Source of the DNA: G963676095 sp963676095
GTDB taxonomy: Bacteria; Bacteroidota; Bacteroidia; Bacteroidales; Prolixibacteraceae
Length of the DNA stretch: 64,000 bases
Reading direction: 5' to 3'
Assembly (NCBI GenBank): GCA_963676095.1
Contig: OY781040.1
Span: 3,596,001-3,660,000 of the forward strand
The number at the start of each line of letters is the position of its first letter. Position 1 is the first letter of the stretch. Of the stretch, positions 53,143 through 62,063 are shown one piece after another. Both the position numbers and the translations under genes were made by a program. Below the pieces are notes generated by a model that worked only from the letters and a program-made list of their open reading frames with translations, had not been told where the DNA came from and made no database searches.

Positions 53143-54210
53143 ATGGAGAATAAGAAAGACAAAGGTCAGTCAAGAAGAAAATTTTTGGCCACTTCGGCTG
53201 CATTGGCTGCAACATCAATAGTCCCTTTAAATTTTGCATTTCGAAATGCTGCGGAAGGGACAAAAAGCAAAAAGGTAAATTCAAATTTTGGCGGTGTTAA
53301 TATCGGCGTTATCACTTATAGCTGGCGTTCAATGCCCGGTGGAATTGAAAACATCATCAAGTATTGCAGGGAATGTAACCTAAGCTCAATCGAATTAATG
53401 AGCGGTGACCTGGAAACTTATCTTGGTGCCCCGGAGAATCCGATGGAAGCCATGTTCAGGCGCCCGCCGTCCCCGCAATCTGATGGGCAGCAGAAACAAC
53501 CGCAGGCCCAGCCACAGCGAAGGGAAAGGCCTCAGTTGACCCAGGAACAGCAGGCCGAAATAGAGAAGTACAACAAGGCTGTTAAAAAATGGCGTATGAA
53601 TGTTCCAATGACCAGAGTGGATGCCGCAAGAAGGCTTTTCGACGATGCAGGTATCAGGATCCACATTGTGAAATTTTCGCCGTCCCGCTGGTCGGATGAA
53701 GAAATTGATTATGCCTTTAAGGTTGCAAAAGCAATGGGTGCCAGGGGGGTGAGTGAGGAAATTAGCGAAGAAGCCGCTAACAGATTAGCTCCGTTTGCCG
53801 AGAGATACGGGATGTATGCCGTTTTTCATCAGCATATGCAGTTTGCCGAAGTGGACGGGTTCAGCTACGATCCGTTTATGACGATCTCCCCGGCTGTGAT
53901 GTTTAATTTTGATTCCGGTCACTTTTTCGGTTCAACAGGAATTAATCCGATTAAGATCCTGGAAAAATATCATGACCGGATTTTTAGTATCCATATCAAG
54001 GACAAAACCGGCCCTGATGCCGTGGTGCCAAATACCAACCAGGTGTGGGGACAAGGGCAAATGCCCCTGGAGGAGGTGTTGTTGCTGATTAAAAAAGAGA
54101 AATGGCCTATTTTCTGCGACATTGAACTTGAATATGAAATTAAACCTTGGTCCAATGCAGTGAGAGAGGTCAGAACCTGTCGCAACTACGCCCGGCAGAT
54201 CCTGATGTGA
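53143..54210 (+). CDS. Secreted sugar phosphate isomerase/epimerase-like TIM barrel
   Basis: The start is ATG 53143, which gives a Tat-type signal (GQSRRKFLATSAALAATSIVP); an upstream frame extension is unsupported. The 355-residue protein has the xylose-isomerase-like barrel: SSIELMSGDLETYLG, VSEEISEEAANRLAPFAERY, VFHQHMQFAE, MFNFDSGHFFGS, FSIHIKDKTG and FCDIELEY, supplying the His, Asp and Glu metal ligands. A Gln/Pro/Arg-rich insertion of about 45 residues lies after the first part of the barrel. It probably acts with the preceding oxidoreductase on the keto-glycoside or sugar imported by SusCD. It is the last gene of the operon. Confidence 0.88.
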   Translation: MENKKDKGQSRRKFLATSAALAATSIVPLNFAFRNAAEGTKSKKVNSNFGGVNIGVITYSWRSMPGGIENIIKYCRECNLSSIELMSGDLETYLGAPENPMEAMFRRPPSPQSDGQQKQPQAQPQRRERPQLTQEQQAEIEKYNKAVKKWRMNVPMTRVDAARRLFDDAGIRIHIVKFSPSRWSDEEIDYAFKVAKAMGARGVSEEISEEAANRLAPFAERYGMYAVFHQHMQFAEVDGFSYDPFMTISPAVMFNFDSGHFFGSTGINPIKILEKYHDRIFSIHIKDKTGPDAVVPNTNQVWGQGQMPLEEVLLLIKKEKWPIFCDIELEYEIKPWSNAVREVRTCRNYARQILM

Positions 54211-54316
54211 CTCCGGACAATAGCAAGTAATATAGCCCGTTATGGGAGAGGTGAGGCTCCCCTTTTCACAGTCAACCATCCGGGAAGGACGGTTAAATAC
54301 AGTCTGTTGGAGCGAA

Positions 54317-54408
54317 TAAAAAAAGGATGGTTGGGGGCCATCCTTTTCTCTTCTAACCAAACTCCTAAAACTATGAAAAAAATTCGCTTGCTACTTGCCT
54401 GCTTTCTA
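54317..54408 (-). ncRNA. Candidate small RNA, copy 1
   Basis: On the minus strand, a -7-like element (CTTTGTAAG at about 54411-54418) is followed by about 60 nt and a perfect terminator: AAAAGGATGG paired with CCATCCTTTT at 54321-54346, then a T run. A near-identical unit sits at 57459-57549. Neither has a minus-strand ORF or a downstream gene, so a free-standing 90-nt RNA is the simplest reading. An alternative is the plus-strand 21-codon ORF at 54373-54438 (MKKIRLLLACFLPYK), conserved between copies. The hairpin can also end the SusC operon on the plus strand. Confidence 0.55.
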
Positions 54409-54410
54409 CC

Positions 54411-54468
54411 TTACAAAGCCGGGGCCACAAAACGTTAAGGGATGTCAAACCTGTTTAATAAAGGTTAA
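54411..54468 (-). promoter_or_regulatory. Four 10-bp-phased TTAAC boxes upstream of sRNA copy 1
   Basis: Boxes (plus-strand GTTAA form) lie at 54434-54438, 54444-54448 (GTCAA), 54454-54458 (TTTAA) and 54464-54468, exactly 10 bp apart, with a 12-bp gap to the -7 element. The pattern fits direct-repeat sites of an OmpR/PhoB-type response regulator at an activator-dependent promoter without a clear -33 box. Confidence 0.55.
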
Positions 54469-54775
54469 TAAAATCGAATATTACCGGCCCCAATCCAGAG
54501 CATAGAGTTCGTGGATTTCAGAGGCCATTTCTTTGCGGTCTCCGGTGTTATAATTGTCTTACGGACTTGGTTCTTGGAATAGAAGACTGAATCTTCACTG
54601 TTGTCACGGTTATATGAAAAATGTAACTTCCGGATATTTGATCTTTTTGTCATAAAGAAGCGTATTTTTTTACAATTTTATTCGCCAGAATGCGTTTTTG
54701 TCATCAGGAGTTCCTATTTTTAAAGCGGAGAAATTAAGCTGATAAACCAATTAAACCAACAAAACTCAATAGCCT

Positions 54776-57439
54776 ATGTATAAATATTTAATCGTCATTT
54801 TACTTGCGTGTTGTGCGTGTGTGCGCAAACACTCTTTAATAAGTAATCCGGAACGGCTGAACGATATCAGCCAGATGCTGGAAGAGCAGAAACAATTATG
54901 CTCAGGAGGAAGCCTGGATACCTGGAAAGTTTTTGACCAGCCGCTCACCCAGGATGAAAAACAGACTCTGGAGTTTTTATATGCCTACATGCCCCTGAGC
55001 GACCTGGCTGATTATTCTTCCGGTTTTATGCTGGCCAATGTCCGGGTGAGCCTGAAGGCCCGTGAGGAAATGCCCTGGGGATCGACAATTCCGGAAGATG
55101 CTTTTCTTCATTTTGTTTTGCCGTTGAGGGTAAATAACGAGAACCTCGATTCTTTCCGGATTGTCATGTATGATGAAATTAAAAAGCGGGTACAGGGAAT
55201 GAACATGGAGCAGGCTGCCCTGGAGATCAACCACTGGTGCCATGAGAAAGTCGTTTATACGGGTACCGATGAGCGGACAAGTGCCCCTTTAAGCACCATA
55301 CGGAAGGCTTTTGGACGATGTGGTGAAGAATCGACATTTACTGTTTCCGCTTTGCGTACGGCAGGTATTCCTGCACGTCAGGTCTATACCCCCCGCTGGG
55401 CCCATTCCGACGATAACCATGCCTGGGTAGAGGTTTGGGTCGACGGGACCTGGAAATTTCTGGGCGCTTGTGAGCCTGATCCTGAGCTGAATATGGGATG
55501 GTTCAGGGAACCTGCCAAGAGGACAATGCTGGTGCATACCCGCGCTTACGGGAAGTATTTCGGGAAGGAAGATGTCGTCGTTAAGGAAAAGCGGTTTTCA
55601 GAACTTAACCTGACGTCGAACTATGCTCATGTGAAACGCCTTTTTGTTGAGGTGAAGGATCCGGAGGGAAAAGTTGCCCGGGATGCCAAAGTGGAATTCC
55701 AGCTTTATAATTATGCTGAATATTACCCCATAGCAACCCAGTACACCAACGACAATGGAGAAGCTTCGATCTCGATGGGGCTGGGAGAAATTGTCGTCTG
55801 GGCCAGCCGGAACGGAAAGTTCGCCTTTCAGAAAATATCGGTTGCCAATACCGACACGGTTAAGCTGACATTGGGGACGCCCTCTTTGGACGGTAAGTCA
55901 TTTGATTACGATTTTGTACCGCCTCATGCGGTTAAGGATAGTTTTTCCGTTTCTGATGAGGAAGAAAAGGAAAACAGCCTTCGTCTGGCAAAGGAGGATT
56001 CAATTCGTAACCGTTATACCGCTACCTTTAAGGATACCGTGTGGAGCAAAAACCTGGCGAAGGAACTGGGATTGCCCGAAGAGGGCGTGGTGCGGGCTAT
56101 TCACCTTAGTTACGGGAATTGGCCGGAACTGGAGAAATATTTCAGGGAAAACGCTTCCCAAAAGTATGTGATGGATCTGCTAAAGGGAATATCGGATAAG
56201 GATTTTAGCGATACCAAGGCTGCTATTCTGACTTCTCATCTGAGAAATACGGCATACGATGATAAATACCCGGAGGATATTTTTGTCGGTTACGTTCTGG
56301 CGCCGAGAGTCCGGAATGAAATGTTGCTGGCCTGGAGGCCTGATATTCAGTCTGATTTTGCCCAATACAGGGAACAATTTACGAAAGATCCGCGCTCATT
56401 AACGGATTGGATAAAAAAGAACATCAAGGTAGACGATATCGCCAACAAACATTCAAGGGCAACGATAAGCCCGGTAGGAGTTTACAAGATTAGGGTGGCC
56501 GATACCAATTCCCGGAAATTCTTCTTTGTCGCTGTTTGTCGCGCACTTGGTATTCCTGCCAGGCTGAATCCGGCGACACTGGAACCTGAGTACTATGCAA
56601 ACGGGTCGTGGTACAAGGCAGGATTTACGGAAAATCAGTCCTCGGCTCCTGAAACCGGGTTATTGGTGCTGGAAAACGGTAAGAATGCCATTGAACCTCA
56701 ATATTACATCCATTTCACAGTGGGGAGGTTCATCGACGGGAACTACCGGACCCTGGAATATGATTTTGCAAAGAAGATCAGCGATTTTAAGGATCCATTG
56801 AAACTGGAAGCCGGCGATTATGATTTGATTACCGGAACAAGGCTTCAGGACGGGTCCGTTCTCAGTTCCGTTCAGTATTTCCGGATCGAACCTGGAAAAA
56901 CAAAGACGGTTACCGTACAGCTCAGGCAATCGGCCAAGGCTCCGGAGCCTCTGGCTAAGCTGGATCTCGGAAAATTGGGCGTCCTGACTTTCCCTGATAA
57001 AAAAATGGTCAGCCTGAAAGAATTGTCACAGGGGAAAAATATGGTCATTGCCTTGCTCGATCCTCAAAAAGAACCTTCTAAACATATATTGAACGATTTG
57101 ACAGGTTACGTTAATTATTTTGAGGCCTGGCCCGGTAAGTTCTTTTTTATTGATGAAGGCGACGGGTCTCAACTTGAAAAAGTTGCCGGTTCATACCAGT
57201 TACCTAAAAACCAGGTGCGGGGGATTGATCAAAGCGGAGATATCCTGAATACCTTGACCGGTCTGTTTGGAAGTGATATCAGGGATAAGTTGCCTTTGGT
57301 CCTGTTAACCGATCCGGAAGGGAATATTTACCTGTTTTCTTCGGGATATAAGATCGGGATCGGGGAACAGGTACTGAAAATGATCAACATTACTCAAAGC
57401 TGCCAGCCAGGTACGGGAACTGGTAGCCCTTGTTTCTGA
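54776..57439 (+). CDS. Transglutaminase-like lipoprotein
   Basis: This 887-residue lipoprotein (signal ending VILLACCAC) has a transglutaminase core at about residues 180-240: RCGEESTFTVSALRTAGIPARQ with the Cys, DDNHAWVEVWVDG with the His, and a following Asp in ACEPDPE. A carboxypeptidase-regulatory-like beta domain follows (VKDPEGKVARDAKVEFQLY). A second, degenerate transglutaminase-like module comes near 560-620 (FFFVAVCRALGIPARLNPAT), then a C-terminal thioredoxin-like fold without CxxC (LPLVLLTDPEGNIYLF). Such proteins are exported, and many act as peptidases or cross-linkers of the envelope. It stands alone between the two sRNA-like units. Confidence 0.85.
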   Translation: MYKYLIVILLACCACVRKHSLISNPERLNDISQMLEEQKQLCSGGSLDTWKVFDQPLTQDEKQTLEFLYAYMPLSDLADYSSGFMLANVRVSLKAREEMPWGSTIPEDAFLHFVLPLRVNNENLDSFRIVMYDEIKKRVQGMNMEQAALEINHWCHEKVVYTGTDERTSAPLSTIRKAFGRCGEESTFTVSALRTAGIPARQVYTPRWAHSDDNHAWVEVWVDGTWKFLGACEPDPELNMGWFREPAKRTMLVHTRAYGKYFGKEDVVVKEKRFSELNLTSNYAHVKRLFVEVKDPEGKVARDAKVEFQLYNYAEYYPIATQYTNDNGEASISMGLGEIVVWASRNGKFAFQKISVANTDTVKLTLGTPSLDGKSFDYDFVPPHAVKDSFSVSDEEEKENSLRLAKEDSIRNRYTATFKDTVWSKNLAKELGLPEEGVVRAIHLSYGNWPELEKYFRENASQKYVMDLLKGISDKDFSDTKAAILTSHLRNTAYDDKYPEDIFVGYVLAPRVRNEMLLAWRPDIQSDFAQYREQFTKDPRSLTDWIKKNIKVDDIANKHSRATISPVGVYKIRVADTNSRKFFFVAVCRALGIPARLNPATLEPEYYANGSWYKAGFTENQSSAPETGLLVLENGKNAIEPQYYIHFTVGRFIDGNYRTLEYDFAKKISDFKDPLKLEAGDYDLITGTRLQDGSVLSSVQYFRIEPGKTKTVTVQLRQSAKAPEPLAKLDLGKLGVLTFPDKKMVSLKELSQGKNMVIALLDPQKEPSKHILNDLTGYVNYFEAWPGKFFFIDEGDGSQLEKVAGSYQLPKNQVRGIDQSGDILNTLTGLFGSDIRDKLPLVLLTDPEGNIYLFSSGYKIGIGEQVLKMINITQSCQPGTGTGSPCF

Positions 57440-57458
57440 AAGATAATAACAGATATAA

Positions 57459-57549
57459 AAAGAAAAAGGATGGTTGGGCGCCATCCTTTTCTCTTATAAC
57501 CAAACTCTAAATCTATGAAAAAAAAACGATTGTTACTTGCTTGCTTCTT
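57459..57549 (-). ncRNA. Candidate small RNA, copy 2
   Basis: This copy has a better -7 box than copy 1: TATCTTTG (57556-57563, minus strand). The transcript would start near 57549 and end at the AAAAGGATGG/CCATCCTTTT hairpin (57465-57490) followed by TTTTTCTTTTT. About 80 percent of positions match copy 1, including GAGTTTGGTTA just before the hairpin. The opposite strand again holds a 21-codon ORF (MKKKRLLLACFLHYK, 57515-57580), and five of six changes in its first 12 codons are silent, which keeps a peptide interpretation open. The hairpin also suits as plus-strand terminator for the transglutaminase gene. Confidence 0.6.
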
Positions 57550-57555
57550 ACATTA

Positions 57556-57610
57556 CAAAGATAGGCCAAGGTACCGTTAATGGCTGTGAAGCAGGGTTAA
57601 GGAAAGTTAA
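57556..57610 (-). promoter_or_regulatory. Four 10-bp-phased TTAAC boxes upstream of sRNA copy 2
   Basis: Boxes at 57576-57580, 57586-57590 (GTGAA), 57596-57600 and 57606-57610 keep the exact 10-bp spacing and the 12-bp gap to the -7 element found in copy 1. They lie just outside the end of the DUF169 gene. Conservation of geometry while intervening bases differ supports regulatory function. Confidence 0.6.
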
Positions 57611-57620
57611 AAAACAATTT

Positions 57621-58331
57621 TTACACATTCGTAATCCTTTTTCTTACCCTTTCCCATCCGTGTGTGCCTTTAAGGCACGATTTGTCCATCGTATAATACA
57701 TCTCCCTGAAGCGGGACAGGGGTATGGCAAAACACAAAATGTCCGGTTCCACGACAGGCCGGACGGAAGGATCGAAAAAGCCCAGAAAGGAACGTTTCCC
57801 GTTTCGCCTGTTTTCGGCTATGGTTTGGGAGACCAGGGAACTGCAACCCGATCCGAAAGGAACAGATACCGCATCCGGTGCATCCGAATCGAACTGCGTC
57901 CATGAGATCAGTCCGGAGAGGATATCCGGAGAGGCAAAGAAGGCTATCCCTTCTGTTTCTTCCAGGTTGTCGACACTCTCTGCTGATGCGAAATTGAGGT
58001 AAGGAGGTAACTCTTCCGGAATTTGCAGCTTTTCGATAAAAGAGGATACCTGTTCAGGGGTTTCCTTATAGCATTCCTTGCCCGATACAAAACCGGGAAT
58101 GAACGGCGGGGCAGGGGTGAAGCCGGCATAGGTTTTTCCTCCGGGACACGAAATGGCTTCAGCGTCAAAACTGACAATTCCGCCTTTTCTTGCCGGGCTA
58201 AGGTAGCCCATAAAACATCCTCTCGTTTTTGTGACCAGTGTTGCAGGACTGTCAGAATACCAGAAGGCTATGGGTAGTTCTGCTTTTCCGAAGGCCTTCC
58301 GGTAATTGGAAATAAATAAGCTTGTTTCCAT
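57621..58331 (-). CDS. DUF169 family protein
   Basis: The 236-residue cytoplasmic protein matches the DUF169 (COG2043) layout: a start KAFGKAELPIAFWYSD, a Gly/Cys segment (TRGCFMGYLSPARKG), AISCPGGKTYAGF, and the C-terminal core VPFGSGCSSLVSQTIAEN followed by FDPSVRPVV and FAIPLSRFREMY. Several cysteines are conserved and could bind metal or an iron-sulfur cluster. Function is not known. The stop lies 10 bp from the TTAAC boxes of the sRNA-like unit. It is divergent from an AraC regulator, which may control it. Confidence 0.85.
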   Translation of the reverse strand: METSLFISNYRKAFGKAELPIAFWYSDSPATLVTKTRGCFMGYLSPARKGGIVSFDAEAISCPGGKTYAGFTPAPPFIPGFVSGKECYKETPEQVSSFIEKLQIPEELPPYLNFASAESVDNLEETEGIAFFASPDILSGLISWTQFDSDAPDAVSVPFGSGCSSLVSQTIAENRRNGKRSFLGFFDPSVRPVVEPDILCFAIPLSRFREMYYTMDKSCLKGTHGWERVRKRITNV

Positions 58332-58487
58332 ATCAGTTTCTTGTTAGATGGCTAAATGTACCCATATTTAACGATATTATTAATGGATGGCAGACTGTTT
58401 TACAGATATCCTGGTCAGATTCAGGATGCCCTCACTTTTAGCACGCGCAATATCGTTTATTTTGTTTGATTTTTGCAACTTTACAGC

Positions 58488-59387
58488 ATGGATAAATTAC
58501 AGACCATTGAAGATTTCTACAGGCAAAGAATGGATTGGTTGCCGGAAAACCTGAAAAAAGGGATCGGACACTTTAACGTGTTCCGCTCATGTGATTACCC
58601 GGCAGGGACAGTCCCTTATAGCCGGAAAGATTATTACAAGATCAGCCTGCTGCGGGGCCCTCACCGGGTCCACTATGCCGATAAGACGGTGACCAGCGGA
58701 AAGTATGCGCTGATGTTTTCAAATCCGATGATCCCTTACAATTTTGAACGCCTGGATAAACATCAGAAAGATGTTTTTTGCATTTTCACAGAAGACTTTT
58801 TCAGCCAGTACGGAACGATCCGGGATTATCCGATCTATAAGCCGGGGAATGCACTTGTGTACGATTTGCCGGAGGATAAAGTACCTGAAACGGAAGCCAT
58901 CTTTAACCGTATGTTTGAAGAGTTGAATTCAGACTATCAGTATAAGTATGATGTTGTCCGGGGCCTTGTCTTCAACCTGATCCATCTGGCCATGAAAATG
59001 CAGCCGGCTACTGCATCCTGTTTTACTGCTTCTACCGGCATGGCCCGTGTCGCTTCAATTTTTGCAGAACTGCTGGAGCGCCAGTTTCCTATCGAATCGC
59101 CCGGTCAGCGTATGAAGCTGCGTTCTCCGGGCGATTTCTCGGATCAGTTGTCTATTCATGTTAACCATTTAAACCGGAGTTTGAAAGAAGTGACGGGCAA
59201 AACAACTTCCCGCTTGATCGCGGAACGGATTTCCAGGGAGGCCGGCATTTTGCTCAGGCATACGAAATGGAGTATCTCTGAAATTGCCTATTGTCTGGGA
59301 TTTGACGAACTTTCCCATTTTATCCGTTTTTTCAGAAAAAATTTCAATCAGTCGCCCAATAATTTCAGGAAAGGCCAGTTTGTTTGA
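58488..59387 (+). CDS. AraC-family transcriptional regulator
   Basis: The start chosen is ATG 58488 (MDKLQTIEDFYRQRM); a few codons of open frame lie upstream. The first 170 residues form a cupin-like sensor domain (VHYADKTVTSGKYALMFSNP). The last 100 carry two helix-turn-helix units: LSIHVNHLNRSLKEVTGKTT and WSISEIAYCLGFDELSHFIRFFRKNFNQSP. It resembles regulators that activate neighbouring aldo/keto reductase and MFS genes. Those two genes follow immediately, and DUF169 is divergent, so any of them may be targets. Confidence 0.92.
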   Translation: MDKLQTIEDFYRQRMDWLPENLKKGIGHFNVFRSCDYPAGTVPYSRKDYYKISLLRGPHRVHYADKTVTSGKYALMFSNPMIPYNFERLDKHQKDVFCIFTEDFFSQYGTIRDYPIYKPGNALVYDLPEDKVPETEAIFNRMFEELNSDYQYKYDVVRGLVFNLIHLAMKMQPATASCFTASTGMARVASIFAELLERQFPIESPGQRMKLRSPGDFSDQLSIHVNHLNRSLKEVTGKTTSRLIAERISREAGILLRHTKWSISEIAYCLGFDELSHFIRFFRKNFNQSPNNFRKGQFV

Positions 59388-59644
59388 TTTTGGCAACTAT
59401 AGGTTTGATTCGTGCAGCGATTTTACAAGCCTTCAATTTATTTTTGCAATAAAGTAAAGATAATTTATTGCTGATTATTTTTCCCGTTAGACCTCTTGCG
59501 GTTTTTTTCATGTCTTATCTGAGCAATAAGATATCGCTAAAGATTGGTTATGGACGAAAAAGCAAAAGAGGCCAAACCTTTTTATCCTCGAAAACTTATT
59601 TCCAGGGGAAGGGTTTATTTAATAATGATCTTAAGAAAAAGTTG

Positions 59645-60817
59645 ATGGATAAGACTGTCGTAAGGAGTAACCCTGTTTCCCGTTTTCTGGTCGGGTTGAT
59701 GGCTGCGTCGGCGGGTATTGCCGTTGCCAACATTTATTATAACCAGCCGATATTGAAAGAAATTGCGGCAGCATTTCATGCTACTGAAGCTCAGGCCGGC
59801 ATGGTTTCGATGCTGTCTCAGATCGGTTATGGATTGGGCCTGTTTTTTATTACCCCGCTGGGAGATAAGATGAACAAAAAGAAACTGATTATAGCCCTTC
59901 AGGTTTTATTGGTCTTGTCTCTTTTGTCGATCGTTTTTGCCCGGAGTATTGAACAATTATGGGTTTTAAGCGTACTGGTCAGTATGTTTTCGGTGTCGGT
60001 ACAGGTTATTATGCCTATGGCAGCAGGGCTCGACCGCGAAAACCGGGGGAAGACAGTCGGTACTATTTTTACCGGAGTGCTGATCGGTATCCTTGCGGCG
60101 CGGGTTTTTAGCGGAAGTATTGCCGAGTGGTTTGGCTGGCGCTATGTTTATCTGTTGTCGGCAGTGGCTGTTGCAGGAGCCACCCTCCTGCTTAAAATTT
60201 ATTTGCCCGATGTCAGGACTCCTTTTGAAGGGAGCTATGCCCGGTTGCTGTTATCCGCTCTCCGCCAGATAAAACGTTTTCCCTTGCTTCGCAGGGTTTC
60301 TGTCGTGGGGATGCTGCAATTCGGATTGTTCTGTTCGTTCTGGACGACTCTTACGTTCCATCTCAGCGGTGAACCGTTCGGGTTTCAAAGCAACATCATT
60401 GGCCTTTTTGGTTTGGTTGCCATTGCCGGGGCATTGCTGGCCCCGTTGTTTGGAAAGAAGGTCGATCGCGGGGGCGGGCGTCAGCTTAGGTTTCTGGCTA
60501 CCGGGTTTATTATTGTCAGCGTATTGCTTATGCTGATCTTTCAAACCTCGGTTATTGTTCTGGTCATTGCCGTGTTGCTGCTTGATGTGGGGGCCCAGGC
60601 AATCCAGGTAACTAACGTTACCAGGATTTATACGCTTGATGAGTCGTCGCACAGCCGGATCAATACGATTTATATGACTTCGTTCTTTACCGGTGGGGCA
60701 TTGGGGACCCTGATCGGTGTCATTTGCTGGGACTACGGGGGCTGGACCTGGGTGAACCTACAGATGTTGCTCTTTGCCTTGATTATTCTGGGAATTTTGC
60801 TTTATGAAAAACAATAA
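59645..60817 (+). CDS. MFS transporter
   Basis: The start at 59645 (MDKTVVRSNPVSRFLVGLMA) gives 390 residues, normal for a 12-helix major facilitator; the 59 codons of open frame upstream are not membrane-like and probably not translated. Motif A is present in altered form after helix 2 (FFITPLGDKMNKKKLII), and the helix pattern is regular to the end (LLFALIILGILLYEKQ). The nearest type is the YgaY/EmrD-like drug-resistance group. It probably exports a small molecule with proton antiport. It is flanked by AraC and aldo/keto reductase genes in one direction, a common inducible detoxification set. Confidence 0.9.
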   Translation: MDKTVVRSNPVSRFLVGLMAASAGIAVANIYYNQPILKEIAAAFHATEAQAGMVSMLSQIGYGLGLFFITPLGDKMNKKKLIIALQVLLVLSLLSIVFARSIEQLWVLSVLVSMFSVSVQVIMPMAAGLDRENRGKTVGTIFTGVLIGILAARVFSGSIAEWFGWRYVYLLSAVAVAGATLLLKIYLPDVRTPFEGSYARLLLSALRQIKRFPLLRRVSVVGMLQFGLFCSFWTTLTFHLSGEPFGFQSNIIGLFGLVAIAGALLAPLFGKKVDRGGGRQLRFLATGFIIVSVLLMLIFQTSVIVLVIAVLLLDVGAQAIQVTNVTRIYTLDESSHSRINTIYMTSFFTGGALGTLIGVICWDYGGWTWVNLQMLLFALIILGILLYEKQ

Positions 60818-60849
60818 ACTAAATGATTAATTATTAAAATTTCGGAAAG

Positions 60850-61866
60850 ATGGAATACAAATTACTTGGAAACACCGGGCTGAAAGTTTCAGAACTTTGC
60901 CTGGGAACAATGACTTTTGGAGGTCGCGGCTGGTGGACGGCCATTGGTACCCTTCCTCAGGATGAGGTAAACGGACTGGTGAAAACCTCGGTTGACGCAG
61001 GAATTAATTTTATCGATACGGCTAATGTTTATAGCGAAGGCCTTAGCGAGAAAATGACGGGCCAGGCTATCCGGGACCTCGGTCTGAACCGTAACGACCT
61101 GGTAATTGCCACCAAGGTCAGGGGATCGATGGGAAGCGGGCCGAACCAGACAGGGCTGAGCCGGAAGCATATCTTGCAACAGGCCGACGAAAGCCTTGCC
61201 CGCCTCAATACGGATTATATAGACCTTTACCAGATCCATGGCTTCGACCCGCTTACTCCTCTCGAAGAAACCCTCGAGGCATTGGATATTTTGGTCCGAA
61301 GCGGTAAGGTCCGTTACATCGGGTGTTCCAATCTGGCTGCCTGGCAGCTGATGAAGGCCTTTGGCCTGTCGGCCATCAGGCATTTGTCTGCTTTTGTCTC
61401 GCTGCAGGCCTATTATACCATTGCCGGGCGCGACCTGGAACGGGAACTTGTTCCGCTGCTGCTCGACCAAAAACTGGGACTGCTGGTATGGAGCCCGCTG
61501 GCCGGAGGTTTGCTGAGCGGAAAGTACAGCCGTAATGCCAATACGGAAGAAGGCCGGCGGGTTAACTTCGATTTTCCCCCGGTAAATAAAGAAAAGGCCT
61601 TTGACATTATTGACGTGATGCAGTCGGTTGCTGAAGGGAAAGGCATCTCCGTGGCACAGGTAGCCCTGGCCTGGCTGCTTCATAAACCGGTTGTGTCTTC
61701 CGTTATTATCGGTGCCAAAAGAGAAGATCAGCTTTTGGATAACCTGAAATCGGTGGATGTGAAGTTTACAGAAGATGAGCTGGTAAAACTCGATGACGTA
61801 AGCAAGCTTGCCCCTGAGTACCCGGGATGGATGCTTGAACGCCAGGGAGCTGACCGGGAAGCATAA
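60850..61866 (+). CDS. Aldo/keto reductase
   Basis: The 338-residue TIM-barrel oxidoreductase begins MEYKLLGNTGLKVSELCLGT. Catalytic Asp and Tyr are in FIDTANVYSEG, the Lys is in DLVIATKVRG, and the His is in DLYQIHGFDP. The NADPH-binding end has WSPLAGGLLSGKYS and SSVIIGAKREDQLLDN. It reduces aldehydes or ketones with NADPH in the cytoplasm. It follows the MFS gene by 32 bp and shares the AraC-led gene cluster. It is closed by a strong hairpin at 61883. Confidence 0.93.
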   Translation: MEYKLLGNTGLKVSELCLGTMTFGGRGWWTAIGTLPQDEVNGLVKTSVDAGINFIDTANVYSEGLSEKMTGQAIRDLGLNRNDLVIATKVRGSMGSGPNQTGLSRKHILQQADESLARLNTDYIDLYQIHGFDPLTPLEETLEALDILVRSGKVRYIGCSNLAAWQLMKAFGLSAIRHLSAFVSLQAYYTIAGRDLERELVPLLLDQKLGLLVWSPLAGGLLSGKYSRNANTEEGRRVNFDFPPVNKEKAFDIIDVMQSVAEGKGISVAQVALAWLLHKPVVSSVIIGAKREDQLLDNLKSVDVKFTEDELVKLDDVSKLAPEYPGWMLERQGADREA

Positions 61867-61882
61867 TTAAAAGGTATTTATT

Positions 61883-61922
61883 AACCCCGGGGTGATGGCT
61901 TCTTTGCCGCTCACCCCGGGTT
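61883..61922. terminator. Strong hairpin between convergent genes
   Basis: AACCCCGGGGTGATGGC pairs with GCCGCTCACCCCGGGTT, a stem of about 15 bp with one bulge and one mismatch and a TTCTTT loop. It lies between the convergent aldo/keto reductase and pntB genes. It lacks a long T run, so it may pause or process transcripts from both sides. From 61923 to 62063 only short direct repeats (TCCAGCATC) are seen. Confidence 0.55.
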
Positions 61923-62063
61923 ATCAATTTGTCGCTCCCCCGGGAACTTACGATCTGACAGCATTGCATGAAACCATAAAACCATTCAAACAATATAACC
62001 ATCAAACCATCCAGTATCCAGCATCAAATATCCAGCATCAGCCAGTTTTCCTCTCTGCCGTTC

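Noticed and set aside
59468..59644. N-terminal extension of the MFS protein
   Set aside because: The 59 extra residues are basic and not membrane-like; the ATG at 59645 gives a standard-length transporter.
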